Positions 50,984-60,048 of a DNA stretch of 64,000 nucleotides are shown piece by piece. Each line of letters starts with the position of its first letter. The stretch's first letter is position 1. The position numbers and the translations under genes are program-made. Below the pieces are notes generated by a model. That model ran no database searches, was not told the origin of the DNA, and was given only the letters and a program-made list of their open reading frames with translations. This DNA comes from Pseudoflavonifractor phocaeensis (GTDB lineage: Bacteria > Bacillota > Clostridia > Oscillospirales > Oscillospiraceae): NCBI RefSeq assembly GCF_016901735.1, contig NZ_JACLZC010000001.1, positions 62,001 to 126,000 on the forward strand. Direction: 5' to 3'.

Positions 50984-50993
50984 CCATCCTATG
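50984..50993 (-). promoter_or_regulatory. Shared CATAGGATGG motif upstream of cotJA-cotJB
   Basis: The same 10-mer found upstream of the collagen-like gene, at the identical distance of 49 bases from the start codon. A mother-cell sigma -10 element is the natural guess; no clear -35 is visible. Confidence 0.45.
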
Positions 50994-51165
50994 CCGTTCC
51001 GCTCTGCCGGCGCCGGCTCTCTTCTGCGCCATGACCCGGTTGTCCGCCGGTTGGGGGGTCTTTTTCCCCCAAACGTCCGCCCGACGCCGCCGGTCGTTTC
51101 AAAATGGGCCCATAAAAAATCTGCCCGCCCGAAAAAACGGACGAGCAGATGTCAAACCCTTGAAC

Positions 51166-52761
51166 TTAGAACCGGGCCACTGCCAGCACGTCGCCCGTTT
51201 GCAGCACCGTGTCCCCGTTGGGCACGATGGTCGCATCCCCCCGGCGCACCATGATGACCAGCATCCGCCGGTTGGGCGACAGCTCCCGCAGGGCCTTGTC
51301 GCACCAGCGGTGACCGCCGTCAATGGCGATCTCCTCCAGCGTCAGGTCCTCCCGGTCCTCAAAGGTGGGAGCCGCCAGCACCAGCAGGTCCCCCGCCTCG
51401 ATGCGGGTGTCGCCTACGGGCAGTACGGTCTCCTTGCCGCGGAGGATCAGCACCACCAGCTGGCCCGCCGGTATGGACAGCTCCCGCAGACGCTTGCCCG
51501 CCATGGGGCTCTCCGGATCCACATGATGCTTGATAAAGGAGATGTCCCCGTTCTCCTGGTAATCGTTGAAGGTGCGCAGTACGTCGGCTTTTTCGTCGAT
51601 CATGCCCATCCGGCGGGCCATGACGGGCAGCAGGCCCCCCTGGACGGACAGAGAGAGAAGCACCACCACAAACACCAGGTTAAAGAGGGAAAAGGGCAGC
51701 TCCACCCCCGCCAGCACCACATAGATGGAAAACACGATGGAGGCCACCCCACGCAGACCGGACCAGGACACCAGCCCCACCTGCCCCAGCGAGGACCGGA
51801 AGGGGGCCAGCAGCGCCGCCGTGGACAGCGGACGAGCCGCCAGCGTCAAAAAGAGCATCACCGCCAGCGCCGGCAGAAATACCGCCGGCAGCTCCGCCGG
51901 CGTCACCAGCAGGCCCAGCAGGAAAAAAATCACCATCTGTGCGATCTCTGTCAGGGCGTCGAAAAAACGCACCATGTCCTTTTTACCGGCAATTTCCCGG
52001 TTGCCCATGTAAATGCCGCAGAAGTAGACGCTCAGATAGCCATTGCCCCCCAGCACCGCCGGCAGAGCGTAGGCAATGGCCGCCACGGCAAAGAGAAAAA
52101 TCGTATGGCTTTGCGCGCCGTGGAACAGACCATCCCGGCCCAGCAGCCACACCGCCACCCAGCCCACCAGCAGTCCACCCAGCAGTCCAAAGGCCATCTG
52201 CTGGAAGAGCATCAGAGGCACTGAGATTTCCTGGCCGCCGATGAGGGCCAGGAGCACCATGGTCAGCAGATAGGCCACCGGATCGTTGGAGCCGGACTCC
52301 AGCTCCAAAAGGGAGTCGGTGTGGTCCTTCAAGGCCAGCTTTCTGGCCCGCAGGATGCTGAACACCGAGGCCGCGTCGGTGGAGGCCATGACCGCGCCCA
52401 CCAGCAGGCTCTCCAGCAGACCCACACGGAGCACGAGATGGACGAACGCGCCCACCAGCCCGGCGGTCAGGACCACCCCCAGGGTGGAGAGCAGGAAGGC
52501 CCGGGCCATCACCGGCCTGGCCTGCTTGACGTTGGTGCCGAAGCCGCCGTAAAACATGATGAACAGCAGCGCCACCGAGCAGATCTGTTCCGACAGGGCG
52601 TAGTCGTCAAAGGCGATGCCAAAGACCCCATTGACGCCGAAACACATACCCAGCGCGATGAAGAGGAGCAGCGACGGCACCGGCAGACGGACCGCCAGAC
52701 GGTTCATCAGCACGCACAGCGCGATGACCCCTCCGGCAAAGAGCAGCAACCCATTCAACAT
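51166..52761 (-). CDS. K+/H+ (cation/proton) antiporter, NhaP2/CvrA type
   Basis: 531 residues. About 12-13 hydrophobic helices (residues 5-390) of the CPA1 family, with MASTDAASVFSIL (near 125) and LELESGSNDPVAYLL (ion-binding Asp near 161), then a cytoplasmic RCK_C/TrkA-C module (about 410-490) with ELSIPAGQLVVLILRGKETVLPVGDT and a second similar lobe at the end. The RCK_C domains are typical of nucleotide-regulated potassium antiporters. AAAGGAG lies 5-6 bases before the ATG. It stands alone between cotJ and the DivIVA-like gene. Confidence 0.88.
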   Translation of the reverse strand: MLNGLLLFAGGVIALCVLMNRLAVRLPVPSLLLFIALGMCFGVNGVFGIAFDDYALSEQICSVALLFIMFYGGFGTNVKQARPVMARAFLLSTLGVVLTAGLVGAFVHLVLRVGLLESLLVGAVMASTDAASVFSILRARKLALKDHTDSLLELESGSNDPVAYLLTMVLLALIGGQEISVPLMLFQQMAFGLLGGLLVGWVAVWLLGRDGLFHGAQSHTIFLFAVAAIAYALPAVLGGNGYLSVYFCGIYMGNREIAGKKDMVRFFDALTEIAQMVIFFLLGLLVTPAELPAVFLPALAVMLFLTLAARPLSTAALLAPFRSSLGQVGLVSWSGLRGVASIVFSIYVVLAGVELPFSLFNLVFVVVLLSLSVQGGLLPVMARRMGMIDEKADVLRTFNDYQENGDISFIKHHVDPESPMAGKRLRELSIPAGQLVVLILRGKETVLPVGDTRIEAGDLLVLAAPTFEDREDLTLEEIAIDGGHRWCDKALRELSPNRRMLVIMVRRGDATIVPNGDTVLQTGDVLAVARF

Positions 52762-52779
52762 AGAATCTCCTTTCTCCAG

Positions 52780-52832
52780 AAAAATAAGAATCGCCCGCAG
52801 CGACCGAGCGTCACCTCCGTCCGCGGCGGGCG
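52780..52832 (-). terminator. Probable terminator after the DivIVA-like gene
   Basis: CGCCCGC / GCGGGCG stem with a long loop, followed on the minus strand by ATTCTTATTTTT. The stem is short but GC-only. Confidence 0.5.
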
Positions 52833-52847
52833 TTTCAGATGTAACCG

Positions 52848-53564
52848 TTATCCTTCCTCCGGCGGCAGAGGGGCCTTGTGATCCACGGAGGCCTGATAAG
52901 TGCGCAAAATCCCCTTCAGCGCGTCGTCATGCACGCAGAATTCCTCCGTCAGGTGCTCCATGCTGTGCCGCACCCGCTCCAGCTCACCGGAGGCGTGGGA
53001 AATGGTGGCGTCAATGTCGCTGCGCATCCGGTCATAGCTCTCCTGTACCTTGGCGATCCACTGCTCCACTTCCCGTTTGGTCTTTTCCACCTGCACCTGA
53101 GCGGCGGCCTCCACCGCCTGGGCCCGGCAATGGGCGTCCAGCTCAATGCCCGCCGTCCGGTCCTTGATGGCCTCGTAGGCCTGAGCGGCCCGTTCGGCCT
53201 TGGCCAGCCGCTCCTTCAGGGCCGACATCTGCTCGGAAAGCTCCCCTTGCAGCTCGTCTTGCAGCTTGGACTCCCCCTGGGCCTCTTCCAGAGCCTTGTT
53301 CTTCTGGGTCAGCTGGGCGGACAGCGTGTTGATCTTGGCGCTGAGCTGGTCGATGCGGCTCCGCCGTTCCAGCCCTTCCTTTTCCAGAAGGGCGGCGCGC
53401 TCCCGCAGCTCGTCCCGCTCCGCCTGGACCTCCGCCAGGGTCTGTTCCAGCTCTTCCAGGCGCTGATTGTGCTCCCGGTTGGCCTTTTCGATATAATCCA
53501 GCACGTCCTGCTTCAAAAAGCCGCCAATGGCCGCCGTGCGGAACTGGATGTCTCCTGTCTCCAT
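52848..53564 (-). CDS. DivIVA-domain coiled-coil protein
   Basis: 238 residues from the ATG at 53564 (GGAG 9 bases upstream). N-terminal segment FRTAAIGGFLKQDVLDYIEKAN resembles the DivIVA/GpsB start that binds membrane, followed by an almost continuous heptad-rich coiled-coil (about 35-135) and a second helical block to the C-terminus. No enzymatic motif. DivIVA-like proteins mark curved membrane at division sites and poles; the exact partner here is unknown. It is divergent from a methyltransferase gene. Confidence 0.75.
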   Translation of the reverse strand: METGDIQFRTAAIGGFLKQDVLDYIEKANREHNQRLEELEQTLAEVQAERDELRERAALLEKEGLERRSRIDQLSAKINTLSAQLTQKNKALEEAQGESKLQDELQGELSEQMSALKERLAKAERAAQAYEAIKDRTAGIELDAHCRAQAVEAAAQVQVEKTKREVEQWIAKVQESYDRMRSDIDATISHASGELERVRHSMEHLTEEFCVHDDALKGILRTYQASVDHKAPLPPEEG

Positions 53565-53661
53565 ATTGATACGCTCCTTCATGGGGCTTGATTCCCCTAT
53601 GATCCCAAAAATACACAAGCATTGTACCATAATTTTTCCCATATTACAACTTCTATTCTAT

Positions 53662-53690
53662 TTGACGCCCCTTGCGCCAGGTGGTATAAT
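53662..53690 (+). promoter_or_regulatory. Sigma-A promoter for the methyltransferase-ECF-truA unit
   Basis: TTGACG and a perfect TATAAT are 17 bases apart, 61 bases before the start codon. It is among the closest consensus matches in the window. Confidence 0.85.
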
Positions 53691-53751
53691 ACTTAAATTG
53701 CAGAAGTTGATTTATGCTGGAAAATTTGCGGGAAATGAAAGAGGACAGCCT

Positions 53752-54615
53752 ATGTGGATTTCAGACAATTGGAAGGACTATGCGCTGCTGGACTGCGGCG
53801 GAGGGGAAAAACTGGAACGGTGGGGCAAATATCTGCTGGTCCGCCCCGATCCCCAGGCCATCTGGAATACCCCCAGAAAGCACCCCGGCTGGAAGCGCCA
53901 TGACGCCCGCTATGCCCGCTCCTCCACCGGCGGCGGACAGTGGGCCAAAAAGGACCTGCCCGAGCGGTGGACGGTGTCCTATGGCGACCTGACCTTCAAC
54001 ATCAAGCCCATGAATTTCAAGCACACCGGCCTCTTCCCCGAACAGGCCGCCAACTGGGACTTTGCCCGGGAAATGATCCGTACAGCCGGCCGGCCCATCC
54101 GCGTGCTCAATCTCTTCGCCTACACCGGCGGGGCCACCGTGGCCTGCGCCGCCGCCGGCGCCAGCGTCTGTCATGTGGACGCCGCCCGGGGCATGGTCTC
54201 CTGGGCCAGAGAGAACGCCAAAAGCTCCGGTCTGGAAAGCGCCCCCATCCGCTGGATCGTGGACGACTGCGCCAAGTTCGTGGAGCGGGAGATCCGCCGG
54301 GGCCGGAAATATGACGCCATCATCATGGACCCCCCCTCCTACGGCCGGGGTCCCTCCGGCGAGGTGTGGCGGCTGGAGGAAAATCTGTGGCCCTTTGTGG
54401 AATTGGTCGCCGGGGTCTTGTCTGACGACCCCCTCTTTGTGCTCATCAATTCCTATACCACCGGTCTGGCCCCCTCGGTCCTTACCTATATTATGGAGTC
54501 CATCTTCACCGCCCGCTTCGGCGGACATACAGAGAGCCAGGAGCTGGGCCTGCCGGTGTCCGAGACCGGTCTGGCCCTTCCCTGCGGCGCCACCGGCCGG
54601 TGGCGCGCCCACTGA
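53752..54615 (+). CDS. Class I SAM-dependent methyltransferase (RlmI/RlmK-related)
   Basis: 287 residues from the ATG at 53752 (GAGGAC 6 bases upstream). Rossmann fold with RVLNLFAYTGGATVACAAAG (SAM loop, near 118), VDAARGMVSWARENA, and IIMDPPSYGRG with a catalytic DPP motif (near 195). It lacks an N-terminal PUA domain, unlike the related gene at 22140. A 23S rRNA target is likely from the family but not readable. It lies 11 bases before ecfA1 and starts the operon. Confidence 0.82.
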   Translation: MWISDNWKDYALLDCGGGEKLERWGKYLLVRPDPQAIWNTPRKHPGWKRHDARYARSSTGGGQWAKKDLPERWTVSYGDLTFNIKPMNFKHTGLFPEQAANWDFAREMIRTAGRPIRVLNLFAYTGGATVACAAAGASVCHVDAARGMVSWARENAKSSGLESAPIRWIVDDCAKFVEREIRRGRKYDAIIMDPPSYGRGPSGEVWRLEENLWPFVELVAGVLSDDPLFVLINSYTTGLAPSVLTYIMESIFTARFGGHTESQELGLPVSETGLALPCGATGRWRAH

Positions 54616-54626
54616 CGAGGTGCGCC

Positions 54627-55478
54627 ATGGCTGAGGCAATGATCCAAACCAGAGACCTCCGCTTTTGCTACACCGACACGGAGGAAGTCCAGCCCGTGGT
54701 GCTGGACGGGGTGGACCTGGACATCCAGGAGGGCTCCTTTGTGGCGGTGCTGGGCCACAACGGCAGCGGAAAGTCCACCCTGGCCAAGCATATGAACGCG
54801 ATTTTGCTCCCCACCGGCGGAAAGGTGCTGGTGTCCGGCATGGACACCGCGGACGAGGCCCTGCTGCTCCAGATCCGGCGCACCGTGGGTATGGTCTTTC
54901 AGAACCCGGACAACCAGATCGTGGCCAACGTGGTGGAGGAGGACGTGGCCTTCGCGCCGGAAAATCTGGGCGTCCCGCCGGAGGAGATCCGCCGCCGGGT
55001 GGACGACGCCCTCAAAGCTGTGGGGATGTACCAGTATCGGGAGCACGCCCCCCATCTCCTCTCCGGCGGCCAGAAGCAGCGGGTGGCCATCGCCGGCGTC
55101 ATCGCCATGGCCCCCCGGTGCATCGTGCTGGACGAGCCCACCGCCATGCTGGACCCGGTGGGACGGCGGGAGGTGGTGGACACCATCAAAAAGCTCAACC
55201 GCGCCTCCGGCGTGACGGTGGTGCTCATCACCCATCACATGGACGAGGCCGCCCAGGCGGACCGCCTGGTGGTCATGTCCAGCGGCAAAATCATCGCGGA
55301 CGGTCCCCCGAAAACCGTCTTTCAGCAGGTGGACGCCCTGCGCGCGGTGGGACTCACCGTGCCGGAGACCACCGGACTCCTTTGGGAACTGCGCCAAGCC
55401 GGGCTGGACGTCCCCCTGGACGCCCTCTCCGACGAGGAATGCGCCCAGGCCCTCTATCAACTGCTCACAAAGGAATGA
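54627..55478 (+). CDS. ecfA1: ECF transporter ATPase A1
   Basis: 283 residues. Walker A GHNGSGKST (near 43), NPDNQIVANVVEEDVAF Q-loop, signature LLSGGQKQRVAIAGVIAM (near 140), Walker B IVLDEPTAMLDPVGR (near 170) and ITHHMDEAA switch. EcfA1 and EcfA2 energise group II energy-coupling-factor transporters that import vitamins and metals through exchangeable S components. GAGGTG lies 4-5 bases before the ATG. It overlaps ecfA2 by 4 bases. No S component gene adjoins, consistent with a shared ECF module. Confidence 0.94.
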   Translation: MAEAMIQTRDLRFCYTDTEEVQPVVLDGVDLDIQEGSFVAVLGHNGSGKSTLAKHMNAILLPTGGKVLVSGMDTADEALLLQIRRTVGMVFQNPDNQIVANVVEEDVAFAPENLGVPPEEIRRRVDDALKAVGMYQYREHAPHLLSGGQKQRVAIAGVIAMAPRCIVLDEPTAMLDPVGRREVVDTIKKLNRASGVTVVLITHHMDEAAQADRLVVMSSGKIIADGPPKTVFQQVDALRAVGLTVPETTGLLWELRQAGLDVPLDALSDEECAQALYQLLTKE

Positions 55479-56353
55479 ACGCATTGGAAGCCATCCTTCA
55501 GACCGAAAAACTCTCCCATATCTACTCCTCCGGTACACCCTTTGAGCACGGCGCTCTGGTGGACGTGGATTTTGCCGCCTATGAGGGGGAGTATCTGGGC
55601 ATCATCGGCCACACCGGCTCGGGAAAGTCCACCCTGATCCAGCACCTCAACGGCCTGCTCCAGCCCACCTCCGGCCGGGTGCTCTTCCAGGGGCAGGACA
55701 TCTGGGCCAGCAAGGCCCGCACCCGCCAGACCCGCTTCCAGGTGGGTCTGGTATTCCAGTATCCGGAATACCAGCTCTTTGAGGAGACGGTTTATCAGGA
55801 CATCTCCTTCGGGCCCAAAAACATGGGCCTGGATGAACGGGAGATCGACCGCCGGGTGCGGCGGGCCGCTTCCTTCGTGGGCCTCACCGACGCCCAGCTG
55901 GAAAAGTCCCCCTTTGAGCTCTCCGGCGGACAGAAGCGCCGGGTGGCCATTGCCGGCGTCATCGCCATGGAGCCCAAGGTTCTCATTCTGGATGAGCCCA
56001 CCGCCGGACTGGACCCGGTGGGTGTGGAACAGATTTTGGGCAACATCCGGGACTATCACAAGGCCAACAACGCCACCATCATCCTGGTCTCCCACTCCAT
56101 GGAGGAGATGGCCCGGACGGTGGACCGGCTGGTGGTCATCAACGACGGGCGCATCCCCTTTGAAGGCCCTCCCAGAGAGATCTTCCGCCACGGCGCCGAG
56201 CTGGAGGCCATGGGTTTGGGCGTCCCCCAGATGACCCGGGTCTTTACCCGCCTCAAAGCCATGGGCGCCGACGTGGACCCGTCGGTCTACACCATCGCGC
56301 AGGCCAAGGAGGCCATCCTGAACGCCCTGGCCAAACGGAAAGGGGGAGCGTAA
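55475..56353 (+). CDS. ecfA2: ECF transporter ATPase A2
   Basis: 292 residues. Starts at an ATGA overlap with ecfA1. Walker A GHTGSGKST (near 45), Q-loop FQYPEYQLFEETVYQDISFG, signature ELSGGQKRRVAIAGVIAM (near 146), Walker B LILDEPTAGLDPVG (near 170), SHSMEEMA switch. Pairs with EcfA1. ecfT follows directly after its TAA. Confidence 0.95.
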   Translation: MNALEAILQTEKLSHIYSSGTPFEHGALVDVDFAAYEGEYLGIIGHTGSGKSTLIQHLNGLLQPTSGRVLFQGQDIWASKARTRQTRFQVGLVFQYPEYQLFEETVYQDISFGPKNMGLDEREIDRRVRRAASFVGLTDAQLEKSPFELSGGQKRRVAIAGVIAMEPKVLILDEPTAGLDPVGVEQILGNIRDYHKANNATIILVSHSMEEMARTVDRLVVINDGRIPFEGPPREIFRHGAELEAMGLGVPQMTRVFTRLKAMGADVDPSVYTIAQAKEAILNALAKRKGGA

Positions 56354-57166
56354 ATGGCCCTCAAAGACATTACCCTCGGCCAGTATTTCCCCGGAAACAG
56401 CATCCTCCACCGGCTGGACCCCAGGACCAAGCTCCTGCTGACGGTGGCCTATATCGCCGCACTCTTCCTGGCCGGCGGTACGGCGGCCTATCTCCTGCTG
56501 CTGGCGGTGCTGGGGGCCGCCATCGCCGTTTCCCATGTGGGCATCCGGTCCATTCTGCGGGGGATGCGGCCGGTGGTGGTCATCGTGGTCCTCACCGGTG
56601 TGCTCAACCTCTTCTATACCCCCGGCGAGGGGGACCCGCTGGTCCGGTTCTGGGTGTTCCGCATCTACGCCGAGGGCATCTATGCCGCCATTTTTATGGT
56701 GCTGCGCATCCTGATGCTCATTACCTGCACCTTCCTGCTCACCTACACCACCTCCCCCATCCGCCTCACCGACGGACTGGAGAATCTGATGGGGCCCCTG
56801 AAAAAGCTGGGCGCGCCCGTCCATGAGCTGGCCATGATGATGTCTATCGCCCTGCGCTTTATTCCCACCCTCATCGAGGAGACCGACAAGATCATGTCCG
56901 CCCAGAAGGCCAGAGGCGCCGACTTCGACACGGGCAATCTGGTCCAGAAGGCCCAGGCCCTGGTGCCGCTGCTGGTCCCCCTCTTTATCTCCGCCTTCCG
57001 CCGGGCCGACGAGCTGGCCGTGGCCATGGAGTGCCGCTGCTACCATGGCGGCGAGGGCCGGACCCGTCTGCGTCAGCTCCGCTACGGCCGAAACGACGTG
57101 CTCTTTCTGCTGGGCGGCGCGGCGCTGGTGGCGCTGGTGGCGGCGCTGGGCTTCTTCGGGCTGTGA
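56354..57166 (+). CDS. ecfT: ECF transporter transmembrane protein EcfT
   Basis: 270 residues with about 5-7 hydrophobic helices. The coupling motif AQKARGADF (near 185, first Ala-Arg-Gly) and AMECRCYHG (second motif, here with Cys-Arg-Cys rather than Ala-Arg-Gly) lie on the cytoplasmic helices that contact EcfA1/A2. The start LGQYFPGNSILHRLDPRTKL is characteristic. It begins at the base after the ecfA2 stop. Confidence 0.93.
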   Translation: MALKDITLGQYFPGNSILHRLDPRTKLLLTVAYIAALFLAGGTAAYLLLLAVLGAAIAVSHVGIRSILRGMRPVVVIVVLTGVLNLFYTPGEGDPLVRFWVFRIYAEGIYAAIFMVLRILMLITCTFLLTYTTSPIRLTDGLENLMGPLKKLGAPVHELAMMMSIALRFIPTLIEETDKIMSAQKARGADFDTGNLVQKAQALVPLLVPLFISAFRRADELAVAMECRCYHGGEGRTRLRQLRYGRNDVLFLLGGAALVALVAALGFFGL

Positions 57167-57275
57167 CCCGGGGCGTTCCGCCCTCCCTTTTATCAAATCT
57201 TAATCCCATCTTAAACCACCGGCGCGGACGGATATGGTATGATAACCCCATACCCCGCCCCGCCCAGGAGAATCC

Positions 57276-58058
57276 ATGAGAAGAAATATCGCCTTACAAT
57301 TGATGTATGTGGGCACTGCCTACCACGGCTGGCAGGTTCAGAAAACCATTGCTACGGTGGCGGAGACCCTGGAAAAGGCTCTGTCCACCGTGGTCTGTCA
57401 TCCGGTGAAATGCACCGGGGCCGGACGGACCGACGCCGGCGTCCATGCGGAGGCCTATATCGCCAATTTCTATACCGATTCGGCCATCCCAGCCGACCGC
57501 ATCCCCCTGGCGGTCAACACCCGCCTTCCGGACGACATCGTGGTGGTGGCCGCCTGGGACGTGCCCCAGTCCTTCAACGCCATTGGCTCCTGCCTGAAAA
57601 AGGAATACACCTATCGGATCTACAACTCCCGCATCCGCAACGCCTTTTTTGTGGACCGGGCCTGGTTTTATCCCAAGCCGCTGGACGCGGAGGTGATGAA
57701 CCGGGCCGCCTCCCACTTTGTGGGCACCCATGACTTTGCCGCCGTCCGCTCGGTGGGCACCGACGTGCGCTCCACCGTGCGCACCGTCCACTATTTTGAC
57801 ATCTCCCGCCGGGGCGATGTCATCACCTGCCGGGTGTGCGCCGACGGCTTCCTTTATAACATGGTGCGGGCTATGGTGGGTACCTGCGTCTATGCCGCCG
57901 AGGGCAAATTCGGCCCCGACGACATCCCCTCTATTTTGGAGGGAAAGTGCCGGACCGACGCCGGCCCCACCGTGCCGCCGGGCGGGCTCTACATGACCCG
58001 CCTTTGGTATCCGGAGGAAACGCTGGGGGAAATCGTCCCCCTCCTCTCCCCCTTTTGA
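57276..58058 (+). CDS. truA: tRNA pseudouridine synthase A
   Basis: 260 residues. Catalytic Asp in GAGRTDAGVHA (near 53), with N-terminal YVGTAYHGWQVQ, then FNAIGSCLKKEYTYRIYN and FLYNMVRAMVGTCV. Makes pseudouridine at positions 38-40 of tRNA anticodon arms. AGGAG lies 5 bases before the ATG. The order ecfA1-ecfA2-ecfT-truA is common in Firmicutes. Confidence 0.95.
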   Translation: MRRNIALQLMYVGTAYHGWQVQKTIATVAETLEKALSTVVCHPVKCTGAGRTDAGVHAEAYIANFYTDSAIPADRIPLAVNTRLPDDIVVVAAWDVPQSFNAIGSCLKKEYTYRIYNSRIRNAFFVDRAWFYPKPLDAEVMNRAASHFVGTHDFAAVRSVGTDVRSTVRTVHYFDISRRGDVITCRVCADGFLYNMVRAMVGTCVYAAEGKFGPDDIPSILEGKCRTDAGPTVPPGGLYMTRLWYPEETLGEIVPLLSPF

Positions 58059-58079
58059 TCCGTACGCTGGGAGGCTTTT

Positions 58080-59279
58080 ATGGAACAGCTGGACGCCAAG
58101 AAAAAAGCAGTCAAAAAACCACTGAAAAAAACCACCAACCCCTTTTTCCGCTTCCTCGCCTTTCTGGTGACGGTGGCGCTGGTGCTGGGCGCGGTGTTTT
58201 TGGTGGTCAACCGGGATATCTTTAATCTGGACGGACTGCGCCGCTGGTTTGCCTACCGCAGCATCCGCCGCAGCGACACCGGTCAGGCCGACTCCTTCTC
58301 CTACGACGGCGGCTCCTCCAGCAGCTTCGCCTCCCTGAACGGCGGCTTACTGGTCTGCGCCAACAACAGCATCCGCCTCTATGACGGAAGCGGAACAGTC
58401 TATTTCAACGAGCCGGTCTCCATGGAAAACCCCGTGGTGGACTGCACCGACTCCGCCGCGCTGGTCTACGACGCCGGCGGGACCAACCTGTCCCTTCTGT
58501 ACGGCGAGGAGTCCTATTTTACCCTCTCTTTGGAAGAGGGGGGCCGCATCCTCTCCGCCCGGCTCAACGACGCCGGCTGGATGACCGTTACCACCCAGGA
58601 GAGCGGCTATAAAGGCGTGGTCACCATCTACAACGACCAGCAGGAGCCGGTGATGCGGGTCAACCTGTCCAGCCGCTTCGTCACCGACGCCATCCTCTCC
58701 CAGGACTGTCAGACCGTGGCGCTGGCCACAGCCGGCATCAGCGACGCCGCCTATGAGAGCCGGCTGGACTTCTATGACATCAACCACAGCGCCGACGATC
58801 CCGAGCCGGACAACACCCTCTCTCTGGGGGACCAGGTGTGCCTGGACCTGCGCTGGACCGACGACGGCATCTGGGTGCTGGGCGACAGCACCCTCTCCCT
58901 GGTCAGCGGCAGCGGAGCGCTGAAGTGCAAGTATGTCTTTTCCGGCCGCTATCTGAAGAACTTTACCCTGGACGGAGACGGCTACGCCGTGCTGCTGCTG
59001 GGCAAGTACCGGGCGGGCAGCGAGGCCCAGCTGGTGGTAATCAACACCGCCGGCGAGGCGTCCGCCGCATTGACCGTCAACGAACAGATCTTCGCCTTAT
59101 CCGCCGCGGGACGGTATATTGCCGTCCTGCGCTCGGGAAATCTGGAGATCTACACCTCGTCTCTGGACCTCTACCGCACCCTGGAGACCACCCAGGGCGC
59201 CCGGCAGGTCCTCCAGCGGGCCGACGGCTCCACCATGCTCATCAACGCCAATACCGCCCATCTCTATGTACCCAACTGA
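58080..59279 (+). CDS. Membrane-anchored DUF5711-like beta-propeller protein
   Basis: 399 residues. A lysine-rich cytoplasmic start (1-18), one transmembrane helix (about 24-44) and a long extracytoplasmic part made of repeated beta-strand blades such as GGLLVCANNSIRLYDGSG, then repeated NDAGWMTVTTQ and DGDGYAVLLLGKYR units, fitting an eight-bladed-like propeller of the DUF5711 family found in Clostridia. Function unknown; the neighbour is CvpA-like, also a membrane protein. GGAGG lies 5 bases before the ATG. Confidence 0.7.
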   Translation: MEQLDAKKKAVKKPLKKTTNPFFRFLAFLVTVALVLGAVFLVVNRDIFNLDGLRRWFAYRSIRRSDTGQADSFSYDGGSSSSFASLNGGLLVCANNSIRLYDGSGTVYFNEPVSMENPVVDCTDSAALVYDAGGTNLSLLYGEESYFTLSLEEGGRILSARLNDAGWMTVTTQESGYKGVVTIYNDQQEPVMRVNLSSRFVTDAILSQDCQTVALATAGISDAAYESRLDFYDINHSADDPEPDNTLSLGDQVCLDLRWTDDGIWVLGDSTLSLVSGSGALKCKYVFSGRYLKNFTLDGDGYAVLLLGKYRAGSEAQLVVINTAGEASAALTVNEQIFALSAAGRYIAVLRSGNLEIYTSSLDLYRTLETTQGARQVLQRADGSTMLINANTAHLYVPN

Positions 59280-59294
59280 AAACGGAGGTTATCC

Positions 59295-60014
59295 ATGTCC
59301 TATCTTCTCTTAGACCTGCTGGTCCTGGCCGTGATCGCTTTGTTCGTGTGGCGGGGCGCCGCAAAGGGCTTCGCCCTGTCTCTGTGCGGGCTGCTGGCCT
59401 TCGCGGTGGCCTTCGGCGGCGCGTCCGTCGCCAGCCGTACCCTCTCCCCTGCCGTGGCCCAGGCGCTGGAGCCCAGATTTGCCGCCGCCATCGGGGAGCA
59501 GCTGAACCAGGCCATTCAGAATGCGCCCTACCTCACCGAACAGGGGGGCGTGGCCACGCTGCCGGAGGAGGTGCCGGTCTCCGGCGTGCTGGACGTGCTG
59601 CGGGAGCTGGGCGTCTATGAGGACCTGATCCAGACCATCGACCAGGCCGTGGAGCAGGGGATGACCACCGCCGCCGCCAATGCCGCCGCCGCGGCTGCCG
59701 CGGCCGTTGCCCAGTCGGTGGCCTACCGCCTGATTTTTGTGGTCTCCTTTGCCCTGATTATGGCGGCGTGGACCCTGCTGAGCCGGGCCCTCAATCTGGT
59801 GGCCAAGCTGCCCGGCCTCCGGTTCCTCAACAAAACCGCCGGCGCGCTGGTGGGCCTGGTGAAAGCGGCCCTGATCCTTTTCCTGGCCGGCTGGGTCATC
59901 CAGTGCATGGGAAATGTGATCCCAGAAGAGACGGTCCAACAGACCGTCCTGCTCCGCTTTTTCCTGGAAAATACCCCCCTCTCCCTTTTGGCCGCTGCGA
60001 CCGCCATGGTCTGA
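59295..60014 (+). CDS. CvpA family membrane protein
   Basis: 239 residues. Hydrophobic N-terminal helices (LLDLLVLAVIALFVWRGAAKGF, the family's start), a polar extracytoplasmic middle segment, an Ala-rich helix (about 125-145) and two more membrane helices at the end. Relatives include colicin V production protein CvpA. A specific activity is not known. GGAGG lies 7 bases before the ATG and the gene is 15 bases after the preceding one. Confidence 0.8.
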   Translation: MSYLLLDLLVLAVIALFVWRGAAKGFALSLCGLLAFAVAFGGASVASRTLSPAVAQALEPRFAAAIGEQLNQAIQNAPYLTEQGGVATLPEEVPVSGVLDVLRELGVYEDLIQTIDQAVEQGMTTAAANAAAAAAAAVAQSVAYRLIFVVSFALIMAAWTLLSRALNLVAKLPGLRFLNKTAGALVGLVKAALILFLAGWVIQCMGNVIPEETVQQTVLLRFFLENTPLSLLAAATAMV

Positions 60015-60048
60015 GCCGCTTTTATTTCCGTCCTTTGAGGTGTTTGTC

